From assembly GCF_036346855.1 (NCBI RefSeq), contig NZ_CP107841.1:8126001-8190000 (forward strand): a stretch of DNA of 64,000 bases. The letters run 5' to 3'. Below are positions 1-8,227 of the stretch, piece by piece (positions within the stretch are counted from its first letter, which is position 1; every line of letters starts with the position of its first letter). Made by a program: the position numbers and the translations under genes. Source of the DNA: Streptomyces europaeiscabiei. GTDB lineage: Bacteria; Actinomycetota; Actinomycetes; Streptomycetales; Streptomycetaceae. Below the pieces are notes generated by a model. That model saw only the letters and a list, made by a program, of their open reading frames with translations, ran no database searches and was not told the origin of the DNA.

Positions 1-924
1 GACGGCCACGGCCGCACGGTCCTGGTCCTCGCCGCGACCGACGGCATCACCCCCGAACTCGCCCTGGACATCGGCACGGTGACGACGGTCTCCGCGCCTT
101 CGGGAAAGGTCACGACCGTGGGCGACCGCATCCTGGTGACCGGACTGCGCCCCGGCACGGACGCCCTGGTCGAGGTCGACACCAGCGACGGCAGCCGGGT
201 CGGCCTCCTCGTCCTGGACGCGGCGACGGCCCGTACCGCCTACCGGGGCCCTGCCTGGGGCGCCGAGCGGCTCGTTCTCGCCGACCCCGACGGTGGTGTG
301 GTCTTCGACGCCCACGCGGACGAGGTACGCGTCCACAGCGCGACTCCGGAACCGTCGTTCGCCGTACTGCCCGCCCCGGCGCGGCCGCCGGTGGTGACCG
401 GCGCGGTGGTGAAGGAGGCGACGGACGGAGTCTTCGTCCGCTACACGGTGGTGTCGCGGGACGCCGGTCGGCGGGGACCCGGCGGCGCGGACGGTGAACC
501 TCCGGTCACCTTGGTCCGACCGGCGGGCCAGGCGCCGCCCGTCACGACGGGTGTACAGGGGCGGGCGAGTGTGCCGGCCGACGAGCACTTCGACACGGTG
601 GCCGCCGAGTACGACATCGTCCTGCCGGACGATACGCCGCCCGGGACCCTGCTCCGCGTCCACTGGACCGGCGACGTGGCCCGTGCCTACGTGGGGGACC
701 GCCTCGTCGCCGACCAGTTCTACTCGGGAGGTGTCTGGGACATCGGCCTCGACCGGGTGCCGGTGGCGGCGCTGCGCACGGAGGGGCTGCGGCTGCGGCT
801 GCTGCCGCTGCCCGCCGGCGCGCCGGTGTACGTGCCGGGGTGGGCGGGCGACTCGGGGATCCCGGCGGGGATCGTCCGAGCCGAGTTGATCACCACCCAC
901 ACCTGGGCCCTCCGGCCCGGCTGA
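1..924 (+). CDS. Beta-galactosidase, glycoside hydrolase family 35 (C-terminal part, 5' truncated by window edge)
   Basis: The reading frame is open from the first base of the window, so the start and the catalytic TIM barrel lie upstream. What is present resembles the C-terminal beta-sandwich region of actinobacterial family 35 beta-galactosidases: a jelly-roll-like stretch around VHWTGDVARAYVGDRLVADQ, then a hydrophobic end with VYVPGW. The family removes terminal beta-galactose from oligo- or polysaccharides. A LacI regulator follows on the same strand after about 295 bp of repeat-like sequence, and this pairing is common for sugar-utilisation genes. The catalytic residues cannot be checked here, so the family call rests on the C-terminal domains only. 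Confidence 0.65.
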   Translation, partial: DGHGRTVLVLAATDGITPELALDIGTVTTVSAPSGKVTTVGDRILVTGLRPGTDALVEVDTSDGSRVGLLVLDAATARTAYRGPAWGAERLVLADPDGGVVFDAHADEVRVHSATPEPSFAVLPAPARPPVVTGAVVKEATDGVFVRYTVVSRDAGRRGPGGADGEPPVTLVRPAGQAPPVTTGVQGRASVPADEHFDTVAAEYDIVLPDDTPPGTLLRVHWTGDVARAYVGDRLVADQFYSGGVWDIGLDRVPVAALRTEGLRLRLLPLPAGAPVYVPGWAGDSGIPAGIVRAELITTHTWALRPG

Positions 925-967
925 GCCCCGGTTTCGTCGCCCCCGCCGCCCCTACCCGTTCCCATTC

Positions 968-1125
968 CCAGGGGCTGCGCCCCTTCGACCCCCAGCCGCA
1001 GGTCCGTCGTGGTTGCTCGCGCAGTTCCCACCCGCCCCTGGAAAGGGCCTGCGGCCCCCCAGGGGTGCGGGGAACTGCGCGACCAGCCCCCACCCGCCCG
1101 CAGACAACCGACACACGTGAACGGG
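968..1125. repeat. Dispersed palindromic intergenic repeat, copy 1
   Basis: This gene-free stretch holds a small GGGGC-TGC-GCCCC hairpin at about 973-985 and a long imperfect inverted repeat. Its arms are near GCGCAGTTCCCACCCGCCCC (about 1018-1040) and GGGGTGCGGGGAACTGCGC (about 1062-1082). Related sequence recurs at 2360, 22718, 30505, 38787 and 58498. It could act as a terminator for the beta-galactosidase gene. Confidence 0.6.
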
Positions 1126-1219
1126 GCCGAAGGGGCGGCGGGGGCGAAACCGCCAGACCTATCCTGTGGCCCCGACAGAACCACACCGATCCGGACCCCG
1201 TCGAAAAGGACCCAGCCGC

Positions 1220-2308
1220 ATGCCCCGAAGCACGACGGACGGCGACGCGGCCGACGACTCCGGCGGAGTCACCCGAGGCCGCAGCCGGCGCAACTTCGCC
1301 GGCTCCCGCCCGGTGATGGACGACGTGGCCCGTCTCGCCGGCGTCTCCAAGCAGACGGTCTCCCGCGTCCTCAACGACAACCCGGCGGTCCGGACGCAGA
1401 CCCGGGAAGCCGTACTGGAGGCCATGCGGACGCTCGGCTACCGCCCCAGCCGCAGTGCTCGCTCGCTGGCCAGCGGCCGGACCCGCATGCTCGGGGTGAT
1501 CTCCTTCGACGCGGCACGCTACGGCCCGGCCTCCACCCTGACCGCGATCAACACGGCGGCCCAGGAGGCGGGTTACCTCGTCAGCTCCATCGCCCTCGAC
1601 ACGGCGGACCGGGACACCGTCGTCCAGGCGGTGGACCGGCTGTCGGCCGAGGGCGCGGACGGGATCATCGCCATCGCCCCCCAGCGGCCGGTCGCCACCG
1701 CACTCGCGCGGGCCCGCCCGGACACCCCGCTGGTGATGCTGGACAACGGCCTCGGCGACGGCACCCCCGTGGTCACCTCGGACTTCACGGCGGGCGCCCG
1801 GCTGGCGACCGAACATCTGCTGGGCCTCGGCCACCCCACCGTCTGGCACATCGCGGGCCCCACCGGCTGGACGTCGGCCGACCGACGCGCCGCGAGCTGG
1901 CGCGAGACCCTGACACGAGCCGGCGCACGCGTCCACGAACCCCTCGTCGGGGACTGGAGCGCAGACTCCGGCTACGAGCTGGGCCGGCGGCTCGCGGGCC
2001 GGGACGTCACCGCCGTGTTCGTCTCCAACGACCAGATGGCGCTCGGCCTGCTGCGCGCCCTGCACGAGGCCGGCCGCCGGGTCCCGGACGACGTGAGCGT
2101 GGTCGGCTACGACGACATCCCGGAGGCGGCGCATCTGCTGCCGCCGCTGACGACGATCCGTACGGACTTCTCCGCGATCGGCACGACGGCGCTGCGCTTG
2201 CTGTTGAGGCAGTTGGACGACCCGGAGTCGACGGGGGACTCTCTGGAACAGGACCCCGTCGTCCCTGTCGATCTCATCGTTCGCGACAGTACGGGGGCGG
2301 CGAAGTAG
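1220..2308 (+). CDS. LacI family transcriptional regulator
   Basis: A 362-residue repressor of the LacI/GalR family. The N-terminal helix-turn-helix with hinge helix runs from about residue 34 to 85 (VARLAGVSKQTVSRVLND, then the ALEAM-like hinge region). It is followed by the periplasmic-binding-protein-like effector domain that begins MLGVISF and ends with the dimerisation segment. The ATG at 1220 has AAGGA ten bases upstream and leaves a typical short Arg/Ser-rich leader; an upstream in-frame start at 1166 lacks a better ribosome site. Its position downstream of a beta-galactosidase suggests it controls that gene by binding a palindromic operator in response to a galactoside, which is inference. 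Confidence 0.9.
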   Translation: MPRSTTDGDAADDSGGVTRGRSRRNFAGSRPVMDDVARLAGVSKQTVSRVLNDNPAVRTQTREAVLEAMRTLGYRPSRSARSLASGRTRMLGVISFDAARYGPASTLTAINTAAQEAGYLVSSIALDTADRDTVVQAVDRLSAEGADGIIAIAPQRPVATALARARPDTPLVMLDNGLGDGTPVVTSDFTAGARLATEHLLGLGHPTVWHIAGPTGWTSADRRAASWRETLTRAGARVHEPLVGDWSADSGYELGRRLAGRDVTAVFVSNDQMALGLLRALHEAGRRVPDDVSVVGYDDIPEAAHLLPPLTTIRTDFSAIGTTALRLLLRQLDDPESTGDSLEQDPVVPVDLIVRDSTGAAK

Positions 2309-2359
2309 TCCCCGTGCGTTTCGGGGGTGCCGCGACGGGGTGTCGGGCGCCTGCGGGCC

Positions 2360-2443
2360 GGTGAGGGCTGGGCGCGCAGTTCCCCGCGCCCGCTGAAGGG
2401 TGCGCCCCTGGTCCGGCAGCGAGCGCCGGGCCAGGGGCGCACC
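2360..2443. terminator. Bidirectional terminator-like hairpin
   Basis: A 19-bp stem with one mismatch (arms 2399-2417 and 2425-2443, 7-base loop) lies between the convergent LacI and methyltransferase genes. Just upstream, GCGCGCAGTTCCCCGCGCCC belongs to the dispersed repeat family seen elsewhere in the window. Confidence 0.7.
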
Positions 2444-2450
2444 GTCTAGA

Positions 2451-3281
2451 TCACGGCTTCCTCGCGATCGCCCCGTACATCGCGATGTCCTCGTCGCGGA
2501 TGTTCTCCTCGCCCGAGCCGTCCGGGTGCCACTTGTGGACCTGGACGATGCCGGGCTCGACGAGTTCGAGGCCGTCGAAGAACTCGTGGGCCTCGTCGAT
2601 CGTGCGGAGCCGCATCGGCATGTCTCGGGCCGCGTACTCGCGCGCGACGCGGCCCACCTCCTGCGGGGCGAACTCGGCGGTGCCGATGGTCATCGCCAGG
2701 TAGCTGCCCGAGGGGAGGGGTTCGAGGAGACGGCGAACGATGCCGACGGCATCGTCCTCGTCCAGCACGAAGTGGACGATCGCGATCACGGTGAGCGCGA
2801 CCGGCTTGTCCAGGTCGAGGGTCTCCGCGAACTCGGGCGAGCCGAGCACGGTCTCCGGGTCCTGGAAGTCAGCCTCGATGTACGCGGTCCTGCCCTCGGG
2901 GGTGCTGGCCAGTAACCCCTGGGACAGCGTGAGGACGATCGGGTCGTTGTCCACGTAGACGACCCGGGACTCGGGGGCCACCGACTGGGCTATCTCGTGG
3001 AGGTTGGGGGAGGTGGGGATGCCGGTTCCTATGTCCAGGAACTGGCGCATGCCCGCCTTCTCGGCGAGCCAGCGCACCGCGCGGTTCATCCAGTCGCGAT
3101 TGGCACGCATGTGGACCGGCAGGGCCGGCCACTCGTGCGCCATCGCGTCACCGGCCTCCTTGTCGGCCGGGTAGTAGTCCTTGCCGCCGAGGATGTAGTC
3201 GTAGATACGCGCGGAATGCGCGTGCTCGGTGTCGATCCGGTCGGCAGGCCATCCGTTGTCGGGCAACGCCGTCCCTCCCAT
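2451..3281 (-). CDS. SAM-dependent methyltransferase, DUF574/PF04672 type
   Basis: A 276-residue protein with the hallmark opening of the actinobacterial S-adenosyl methyltransferase family PF04672: DTEHAHSARIYDYILGGKDYY at about residues 17-37. This is followed by a Rossmann-type SAM site, FLDIGTGIPTSPN, at about 81-93. The acidic strand end VVYVDNDPIV at about 107 should bind the SAM ribose. Substrates for this family are unknown, and Streptomyces genomes carry many paralogues, often beside XRE/DUF397 regulators as here. The ATG at 3281 has no strong Shine-Dalgarno. Function beyond the fold is unassigned. Confidence 0.88.
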   Translation of the reverse strand: MGGTALPDNGWPADRIDTEHAHSARIYDYILGGKDYYPADKEAGDAMAHEWPALPVHMRANRDWMNRAVRWLAEKAGMRQFLDIGTGIPTSPNLHEIAQSVAPESRVVYVDNDPIVLTLSQGLLASTPEGRTAYIEADFQDPETVLGSPEFAETLDLDKPVALTVIAIVHFVLDEDDAVGIVRRLLEPLPSGSYLAMTIGTAEFAPQEVGRVAREYAARDMPMRLRTIDEAHEFFDGLELVEPGIVQVHKWHPDGSGEENIRDEDIAMYGAIARKP

Positions 3282-3347
3282 CAGGTCGTGTCGTGCAGGT
3301 GTCGTTCACACAGGTGGTGCGTCAGCGAGGCGTGGGCAGCAAGCAGG

Positions 3348-3608
3348 TCAGAGCAGGAAGTCGGCCTCGCCCGCCTTCACGCCGGCCAGGAAACTGGTCA
3401 TCTCACGGGGGGTGAAGAGCAGCGCCGGGCCGTCCGGGTCGGTCGACTGGCGGACGGCGACCCGGCCGTCGGCGAGCTTCTTCACTTCGACGCAGGCACC
3501 GCCGGCGTCGTCGCTCCACGGCCGGTGCCAGTCCTGTTTGCCGAGGTCGCGGGCGGGCATGCCGTTGCGGACGCGGTTGTGTACTCCGTCGGGTGTGTGG
3601 TGGTGCAC
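3348..3608 (-). CDS. DUF397 domain-containing protein
   Basis: A small protein of about 86 residues with the DUF397 pattern: W-x-KS-like region DWHRPWSDDAGGACVEV, then VAVRQSTDPDGPALLFTPREMTSFLAGVKAGEADFLL. Such proteins are almost always encoded next to an XRE/DUF5753 regulator and are thought to act with it, as in the whiJ-type systems of Streptomyces. The GTG at 3608 is chosen because AGGAG sits seven bases upstream and the start lies one base beyond the stop of the upstream regulator gene, giving translational coupling. An ATG further upstream would overlap the regulator more and lacks such a site. Confidence 0.88.
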   Translation of the reverse strand: MHHHTPDGVHNRVRNGMPARDLGKQDWHRPWSDDAGGACVEVKKLADGRVAVRQSTDPDGPALLFTPREMTSFLAGVKAGEADFLL

Positions 3609-3609
3609 G

Positions 3610-4485
3610 TCAGAGCTCCTTGCGTATCGCACCGAGGAGGGCCTCGGTCTTGCGGGCGGGCGCCGACTGCGCGCCCAGCCGGTCCAGGGCCTCGCGGTAG
3701 ACGACGACGTCGTCCCCCTTGTCGAGGTAGACGGCGCCCACCAGACCGTTGAGGTAGACGATGTCCGGCAGCTCGGGTGCCCTGAACCGGAAGAGGTGGA
3801 ACGCGCCGGCCCGCATCGCCGGATGCGGGCCGTTGTGGAACGGCATGACCTGGACCGTCACATGGGGCAGCCGGTTCAGTTCGATCAGATGGTCGATCTG
3901 GGCGCGCATCACGTCCGGTCCGCCGACCGGCCATCTGAGCACCGTCTCGTCCATCACCACCCACAGCCGGGGCGGTTGCGCACGGGTGAGGAGTTCCTGG
4001 CGCCGCATCCGCAGCGCCACCCGCCGCTCGGTGTCCTCGGTCGCCGCGTGCGGATTGCCGGCGCCGAGCAGCGCGCGGGCGTACGCCTCCGTCTGCAGCA
4101 GGCCGTGCACGAACTGGGCCTCGTACGCGCGGATCTGGAGCGCGGCCTGTTCCAGGCTGAGGTAGGCGGCGAACCAGTCGGGCAGCACGTCGCGGTAGGT
4201 GTGCCACCATCCGCGCTTGTTGGCCTCGCGGACCGACTTCAGGAAGGTCTCGATCTCCTGCTGGTCCTGTACGCCGTAGATCTGGAGCAGTTTCTCGACA
4301 TCCGGGAGGCGGAGCCGGGCGACCTTGGCGGCTTCCAGGCGGCGGATCGTGGAATGGCTGACCCCGATCGCCTCGCCCGCCTGCTCGAACGTCAGCCCGG
4401 CGCGAGTGCGCAACTCCTCCAGCTGTCTGCCGAGGATCATGCGCAACACGGAGGGGGCCCCGCCCCACTCCGTTTCCGCGGTCAC
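3610..4485 (-). CDS. XRE family transcriptional regulator with DUF5753 domain (WhiJ-like)
   Basis: About 291 residues. The N-terminal helix-turn-helix of the XRE type (QLEELRTRAGLTFEQAGEAIGVSHSTIRRLE) is followed by the long DUF5753 putative sensing domain ending in the RKTEALLGAIRKEL region. The GTG at 4485 has a purine-rich AGGGGG-type site upstream and gives the usual short leader before VLRMILGRQLEELR; an ATG at 4521 is possible. Its partner DUF397 gene follows directly, and an anti-sigma-type ATPase gene diverges from it. This trio matches the whiJ/abaA-type cassettes linked to development and antibiotic production in Streptomyces; its role in this strain is unknown. Confidence 0.88.
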   Translation of the reverse strand: MTAETEWGGAPSVLRMILGRQLEELRTRAGLTFEQAGEAIGVSHSTIRRLEAAKVARLRLPDVEKLLQIYGVQDQQEIETFLKSVREANKRGWWHTYRDVLPDWFAAYLSLEQAALQIRAYEAQFVHGLLQTEAYARALLGAGNPHAATEDTERRVALRMRRQELLTRAQPPRLWVVMDETVLRWPVGGPDVMRAQIDHLIELNRLPHVTVQVMPFHNGPHPAMRAGAFHLFRFRAPELPDIVYLNGLVGAVYLDKGDDVVVYREALDRLGAQSAPARKTEALLGAIRKEL

Positions 4486-4867
4486 GCCCCACCACCCCCT
4501 CACACCGAGCACAGAGGACATGTCGAACTGTCTTACGGGTCTTGTGCGTTTTCGTTCAAAGATTGCGCATTGTTGTTCGGGTCGCTTCGAGAGCGCAGTC
4601 TCGCACGATCTTGGCTCGAACGGAGATGGCCTGCGACTCACAAATTGCAAATTTCAACTTGCTGGTTGCGAGGTGTTGTTCGCGGATGCCACAGTGGACG
4701 TACCGTCACGGCTTCGGTGAACGCTGAGGCTGCGCGGCCAGGTTGGGGGAGATGTGGCCGCAACTCAGCGCTGTTCGTCGCGAGTTGTCAGAGCTCACGA
4801 CGGACGGCGAGACGGCCGTGGCACCGGCACCGCTGCGGTGCGAAGGGCCGACGAAAGGCATACGGCG
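4486..4867. promoter_or_regulatory. Divergent promoter region, XRE regulator / anti-sigma-type ATPase
   Basis: About 380 bp without a convincing gene, with clearly lower GC around 4540-4700 than its surroundings. It includes repeated TTGCAA/TTGCGA-like words near 4640-4670, such as ACAAATTGCAAATTTCAAC. XRE regulators of this type usually bind their own intergenic region, so operators are likely here; no perfect palindrome was found. Confidence 0.4.
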
Positions 4868-5431
4868 ATGGCTCCGCCCACTCTCCCCCAGTCCACGGAC
4901 CGGTTAGCCCCGGTCATGTACCCACCCCTTGGAACAGAGGCGTACGAACCCCACAGAGCGGGTGTGTTCGGGCTGCCCGCGGTGCCCGCGTCGGCGGGCG
5001 AGGCGCGCAGAACCGTGCGCGAGCTGCTCGGCGAGTGGGAGGTGCGTCCGGAGACCTGTGAGGACGTCCTCCTGATCACGTCCGAGCTGGTCACCAACGC
5101 GTTGACACACACGGACAGCGAGTGGATCGTGTGCCGGCTGCACTTCACCGGCCGTCGGCTCCGTATCGAGGTCGAGGACCAGAACAGTGGTCACGCACAG
5201 CCTGCCCGGCGTCGTCCGGGCCCCGACGACCAGAACGGGCGTGGGCTCATGCTGGTCGGCATGCTCAGCAGCGACTGGGGGGTGCGCGACACCCCACAAC
5301 GGTCCGGTCGTGTCGTCTGGGCAGAACTGCCGTCGGAGGGCCGGGAAACCGCCGAGCCCGCCCCTCCGACGGCCCCGCACGAGCACGGGAACCTCCCCTT
5401 GCCCGACCTGACCGACCCGTCCTGGACCTAG
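4868..5431 (+). CDS. ATP-binding protein, anti-sigma factor/RsbW-like HATPase_c domain
   Basis: About 187 residues with a single histidine-kinase-like ATPase domain. The N box is ELVTNALTH at about residues 76-84 and the G box is NGRGLMLVGMLSSDWGV at about 120-136. There is no kinase dimerisation domain. Such proteins are serine kinases or anti-sigma factors of the RsbW/SpoIIAB type, or AbaA-like partners of WhiJ-type regulators. The ATG at 4868 has AAAGG about ten bases upstream. It diverges from the XRE/DUF397 pair, which supports the cassette reading. Sigma-factor partners, if any, lie outside the window. Confidence 0.8.
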   Translation: MAPPTLPQSTDRLAPVMYPPLGTEAYEPHRAGVFGLPAVPASAGEARRTVRELLGEWEVRPETCEDVLLITSELVTNALTHTDSEWIVCRLHFTGRRLRIEVEDQNSGHAQPARRRPGPDDQNGRGLMLVGMLSSDWGVRDTPQRSGRVVWAELPSEGRETAEPAPPTAPHEHGNLPLPDLTDPSWT

Positions 5432-5805
5432 GGCGCTTCTGATGGCTCCTGGTCGGAGATCATCCGGCCGATCGGCGCCGCGCGAGGTGACTCGTGAGGC
5501 CCTGGCTGCCTCACCGGACTCGTCCGTACCCGCTCACGAACGGCTTCAAGAACGGTCAGAAACGGCCAAGTGCCGTGGCAGGCCGCGGCACTCGTGCCCG
5601 TTGTCACGTTCCCGCCCCGCCCCGCGACGCCGGAGCACGCGCCTGACGCCGCGAGGCCGCCCGCCGGGCGACGGCGCGAAGGTGACGACAGGTCCCGGGC
5701 CCGTCGCCGCGTTCGCCGGTGAGGGTGACCGGAGTCCCGCTCCGGTCACCCCCGGTCCGCCCGGCCGTACGCTGCCTCCACAGCGAAATCCTCGCCACCG
5801 GAGGC
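5432..5805. other. Intergenic region with one strong hairpin
   Basis: About 370 bp in which no coding region is supported. It carries a perfect 12-bp stem (arms 5723-5734 and 5740-5751, loop TCCCG), which would work as a terminator after the ATPase gene or as a leader hairpin before the decayed kinase gene. Confidence 0.5.
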
Positions 5806-6758
5806 ATGGTGCGCACCGAGTCCGAGATCGACGTCCTCGTGCTGGGCGGGGCGGGCGTCGACACGATCGTCTACGTCCCCGAGCTGCCGCTTCCGTTCGC
5901 CGACAGCCATCTGGTGCCGGCCATCGAGACCCGGGCCGGGCAGACCGGCGACTTCATGGCGGTGGCCGTGCACACCCTCGGCCTGCGGACCCACCACCTG
6001 GACCTGCTCGGCGACGACCTCCCCCAGTTCTCGGCCGCGCTCGAACCGGGGGGACCCCCATGGGCGACCTGGTCCGCGCTCTGCACCGCGACCGGGGTGT
6101 GCCGTTCACCGAGGCGCCCCTGCCCGGCGGCACCCGGCGCGCGGTGAACCTGGTCGGCCCGGACGGGCGCCGCTGCTCTCTCTACGACGGCAGCCGGAGC
6201 CAGGAGGTGCGCGAACTGCCGCCGCACACGGTCCGCGCGCCGGTCGGAGTCAGCCGCCACGTCCGCGTCTCCATCAGCCGGCCTTGCGCGGCCTCCCTGC
6301 CCCTCCTGCGCGACCTGGGTGTGACCGTCTCGACCGACCTGCACGACCGGGACGGCGTCAACCCGTACCACGAGCCGTTCGCGCACGCCGCCGACCTGGT
6401 CTTCCTGTCCGCCGCCGGGCTCGCCGACCCGGAGAAGAATGCGCCGGATCACCGAGCGGGGCCGTGCCCGGACGGTCTTCGCCACGGACGGGGCGCGGGG
6501 CGCGTACCACCTGGTCGACGGCGAGCTGAGCCACATCCCGCCGGTGACGCCGCCGACGCCGGTCGTGGACTCCAACGGCGCCGGGGACGCCTTCGCGGCG
6601 GCGTACCTCTTCGGTCGGCTCACCGGCGAACCCCCGCACCGCTGCGGCCTCTACGGCGCGATCGCGGGCGCGCCTACGCCTGCACCGTCCCCTCGACCCG
6701 CACCGACTCCATCAGCCGCGCCGACCTCCTCGCCCGAGCCGGGGAACCGGCCCCCTGA
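5806..6758 (+). pseudogene. PfkB family carbohydrate kinase, disrupted by three frame changes
   Basis: Translated pieces in alternating frames together form one PfkB/ribokinase-like sugar kinase. Frame 1 carries VLGGAGVDTIVYVPELPLPFADSHLVPA. Frame 3 from about 6060 carries MGDLVRALHRDRGVPFTEAPLPGG and the ADLVFLSAAGLADP segment. Frame 1 from about 6439 carries TVFATDGARGAYHLVDGE and the anion-hole/catalytic motif VVDSNGAGDAFAAAYLFGRL. Frame 3 at the end carries YACTVPSTRTDSISRADLLARAGEPAP. The first switch coincides with a palindromic element at 6019-6060, the second lies near 6437, and the third near 6675 looks like an extra GC. The catalytic Asp region is intact, but no single frame spans the protein. 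Confidence 0.8.
6019..6060 (+). repeat. Palindromic element inserted in the pfkB pseudogene
   Basis: CCCCCAGTTCTCGGCCGCGCTCGAACCGGGGGGACCCCCA forms nested palindromes (CCCCCAG/CCGGGGGG and GGGG/CCCC arms). From memory it matches a short repeat scattered between Streptomyces genes, with consensus roughly CCCCAGCTCTCGGCTTCGCTCGAGCGGGGGGACCCCC. Removing 38 or 41 bases here, which is 2 modulo 3, would restore the kinase frame. This fits insertion of the element as the cause of the first frameshift. Confidence 0.55.
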
Positions 6759-6795
6759 GCCTCGGCCGGGGCCGCGGAGCGGGCGCCGGTGGGTC

Positions 6796-7398
6796 TCAGC
6801 CCGGCCGGAGGCCCGCCGCCACCAGCCGGGCCTCCATCTTCCGGCGGGCCGCGCCGAGCACGGCCAGCAGGAGCTCTTTGCTGGACTGGCGCTGGCGTAC
6901 GTCGCACAGGAGGACCGGGACGGTGGGTGCCAGGTCGAGCGCCTGGCGGACCTGCTCGGCGTCGACCTCACGGCGGCCGTCGAAGCAGTTGACGCCGACC
7001 GCGAAGGGGATGGAGCGGGACTCGAAGAAGTCGACCGCGGCGAAGGAGGCGTCGAGCCGCCGGGTGTCGGCGAGGACCACGGCCCCGAGCGCACCACTGC
7101 ACAGGTCGTCCCACATGAACCAGAAACGGTCCTGGCCGGGCGTGCCGAAGAGATAGAGCACCAGCTCGGGGGAGATGGTGATGCGGCCGAAGTCCAGGGC
7201 GACGGTGGTCGAGACCTTCCGCTCGACGCCCCTGAGGTCGTCCACACGCCGGCCCGCCGCGCTGATGTGCTCCTCGGTCGCCAGCGGGGTCACCTCGCTC
7301 ACCGCACCGACCATGGTGGTCTTGCCGACGCCGAAGCCACCCGCTATGAGGATCTTCAGGGCGGTGGGTACGACGGTCTCGGAGCTGACGGACACCAT
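6796..7398 (-). CDS. cvnD: Conservon small GTPase-like protein CvnD (incomplete locus)
   Basis: About 200 residues, ATP/GTP-binding protein of the conservon D family. The P loop is GGFGVGKTT at about residues 20-28, the switch region is LDFGRITI, the DxxG-like motif is LFGTPGQDRF, and a NKxD-like region is VGVNCFD. CvnD proteins are the GTPase component of membrane complexes that have been compared with eukaryotic G-protein systems. The gene follows a roadblock gene by 44 bp. Unlike the two complete loci nearby, there is no DUF742 gene and no full sensor kinase here. The ATG at 7398 follows a weak ribosome site, and starts a few codons further in are possible. Confidence 0.88.
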   Translation of the reverse strand: MVSVSSETVVPTALKILIAGGFGVGKTTMVGAVSEVTPLATEEHISAAGRRVDDLRGVERKVSTTVALDFGRITISPELVLYLFGTPGQDRFWFMWDDLCSGALGAVVLADTRRLDASFAAVDFFESRSIPFAVGVNCFDGRREVDAEQVRQALDLAPTVPVLLCDVRQRQSSKELLLAVLGAARRKMEARLVAAGLRPG

Positions 7399-7442
7399 CC
7401 ATCACCCTTTCGACGAGTTCCGGGCCCGGCCGCCGTGGCGGC

Positions 7443-7871
7443 TCACGCGTCCTGCACGTAGTCGGAGGGGGTTTCCGCACGGGGCGCGGCGCTCAGGTAC
7501 TTGCCGACCTGCTTGACCAGGGTGCCCATCTCGAACGCCATCATGCCGACGTCGACCTCCTCCGAGGCGATCGCGGCCAGCCGCGCGCCCCGGCCCGCGG
7601 CGGTGACGAAGAGGAACGCCCGCTCCATCTGGATGACCGTCTGCTGGACCTCGCCGCCGTGGAAGTGGCGGGCCACGCCCCGGGCCAGGCTGTGCATGCC
7701 CGAGCCGACCGCGGACAGATGTTCCGCGTCGTCGAACCTGATGTCCTTCGACTTGCCGATGAGGAGGCCGTCCCCGGACAGCACGATGGCGCAGTGGATC
7801 TCGGGTATGCGTTCCACGAGCCCGTCCAGCAGCCAGTCCAGCTGGGGGCCGGTTCGTACCTGCTCAGTCAT
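7443..7871 (-). CDS. cvnB: Roadblock/LC7 domain protein CvnB (incomplete locus)
   Basis: About 142 residues with a roadblock/LC7 fold: LDWLLDGLVERIPEIHCAIVLSGDGLLIG at the N-terminus, then the central GSGMHSLARG helix and the FLFVTAAGRGARLAAIAS strands. Roadblock proteins in conservons are GTPase-activating or scaffold partners of CvnD. The ATG at 7871 gives MTEQVRTG, a typical start for this family, with GAGGA about eleven bases upstream; an earlier GTG at 7889 has nothing better. It lies between the CvnA-tail ORF and CvnD, in the order expected for A-B-(C)-D. Confidence 0.88.
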   Translation of the reverse strand: MTEQVRTGPQLDWLLDGLVERIPEIHCAIVLSGDGLLIGKSKDIRFDDAEHLSAVGSGMHSLARGVARHFHGGEVQQTVIQMERAFLFVTAAGRGARLAAIASEEVDVGMMAFEMGTLVKQVGKYLSAAPRAETPSDYVQDA

Positions 7872-7945
7872 GTCGTGCGTGTTCCTCACGGTCGGTCGGC
7901 GCCGATGTCGGCGGCGGTTCGTCGGGGCGCCGGTGGCAGCGCCCG

Positions 7946-8227
7946 TCAGGCGGCGTCGGGGCCGGGCCGTGGTGCCGGTCGGCCGTCGGTGCTGTCGGTG
8001 TCGTCCGGTCCGCCGAGCCGGGCGCGCGTCGAGCCCCGCTGGATCGCCACGATGGCGCGGGCCAGGGCGTCCGGGCGGAGCGTGTCGTCCGCGTCGTCGT
8101 CCGTTCCGGAGGCCTCGGCCGTGCCTTCGGGGGGCAGTGGCGCGGCCGGTGTACTCCGGGGCCGTCGAGGCAGGCCCTGGGGGAGAAGCGGAACGCCGGC
8201 CTCGGAGCGGGGCGTGTCACCGCTCAT
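7946..8227 (-). CDS. Small protein resembling the C-terminal tail of a conservon kinase (CvnA remnant?)
   Basis: A 93-residue ORF with the feel of a CvnA C-terminus: GVPLLPQGLPRRPRSTPAAPLPPEGT, then ALARAIVAIQRGSTRARLG. Compare GLPKRRRRTP and the ARIMGAFARGTRFGRA end of the complete kinase gene at 16417. No transmembrane segment or ATPase domain is encoded upstream, where GC drops sharply. It sits 74 bp before CvnB, where CvnA would be. It could be a decayed kinase, or a short free-standing tail that is still expressed. The start at 8227 is a guess with only GGTGG upstream. Confidence 0.4.
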   Translation of the reverse strand: MSGDTPRSEAGVPLLPQGLPRRPRSTPAAPLPPEGTAEASGTDDDADDTLRPDALARAIVAIQRGSTRARLGGPDDTDSTDGRPAPRPGPDAA

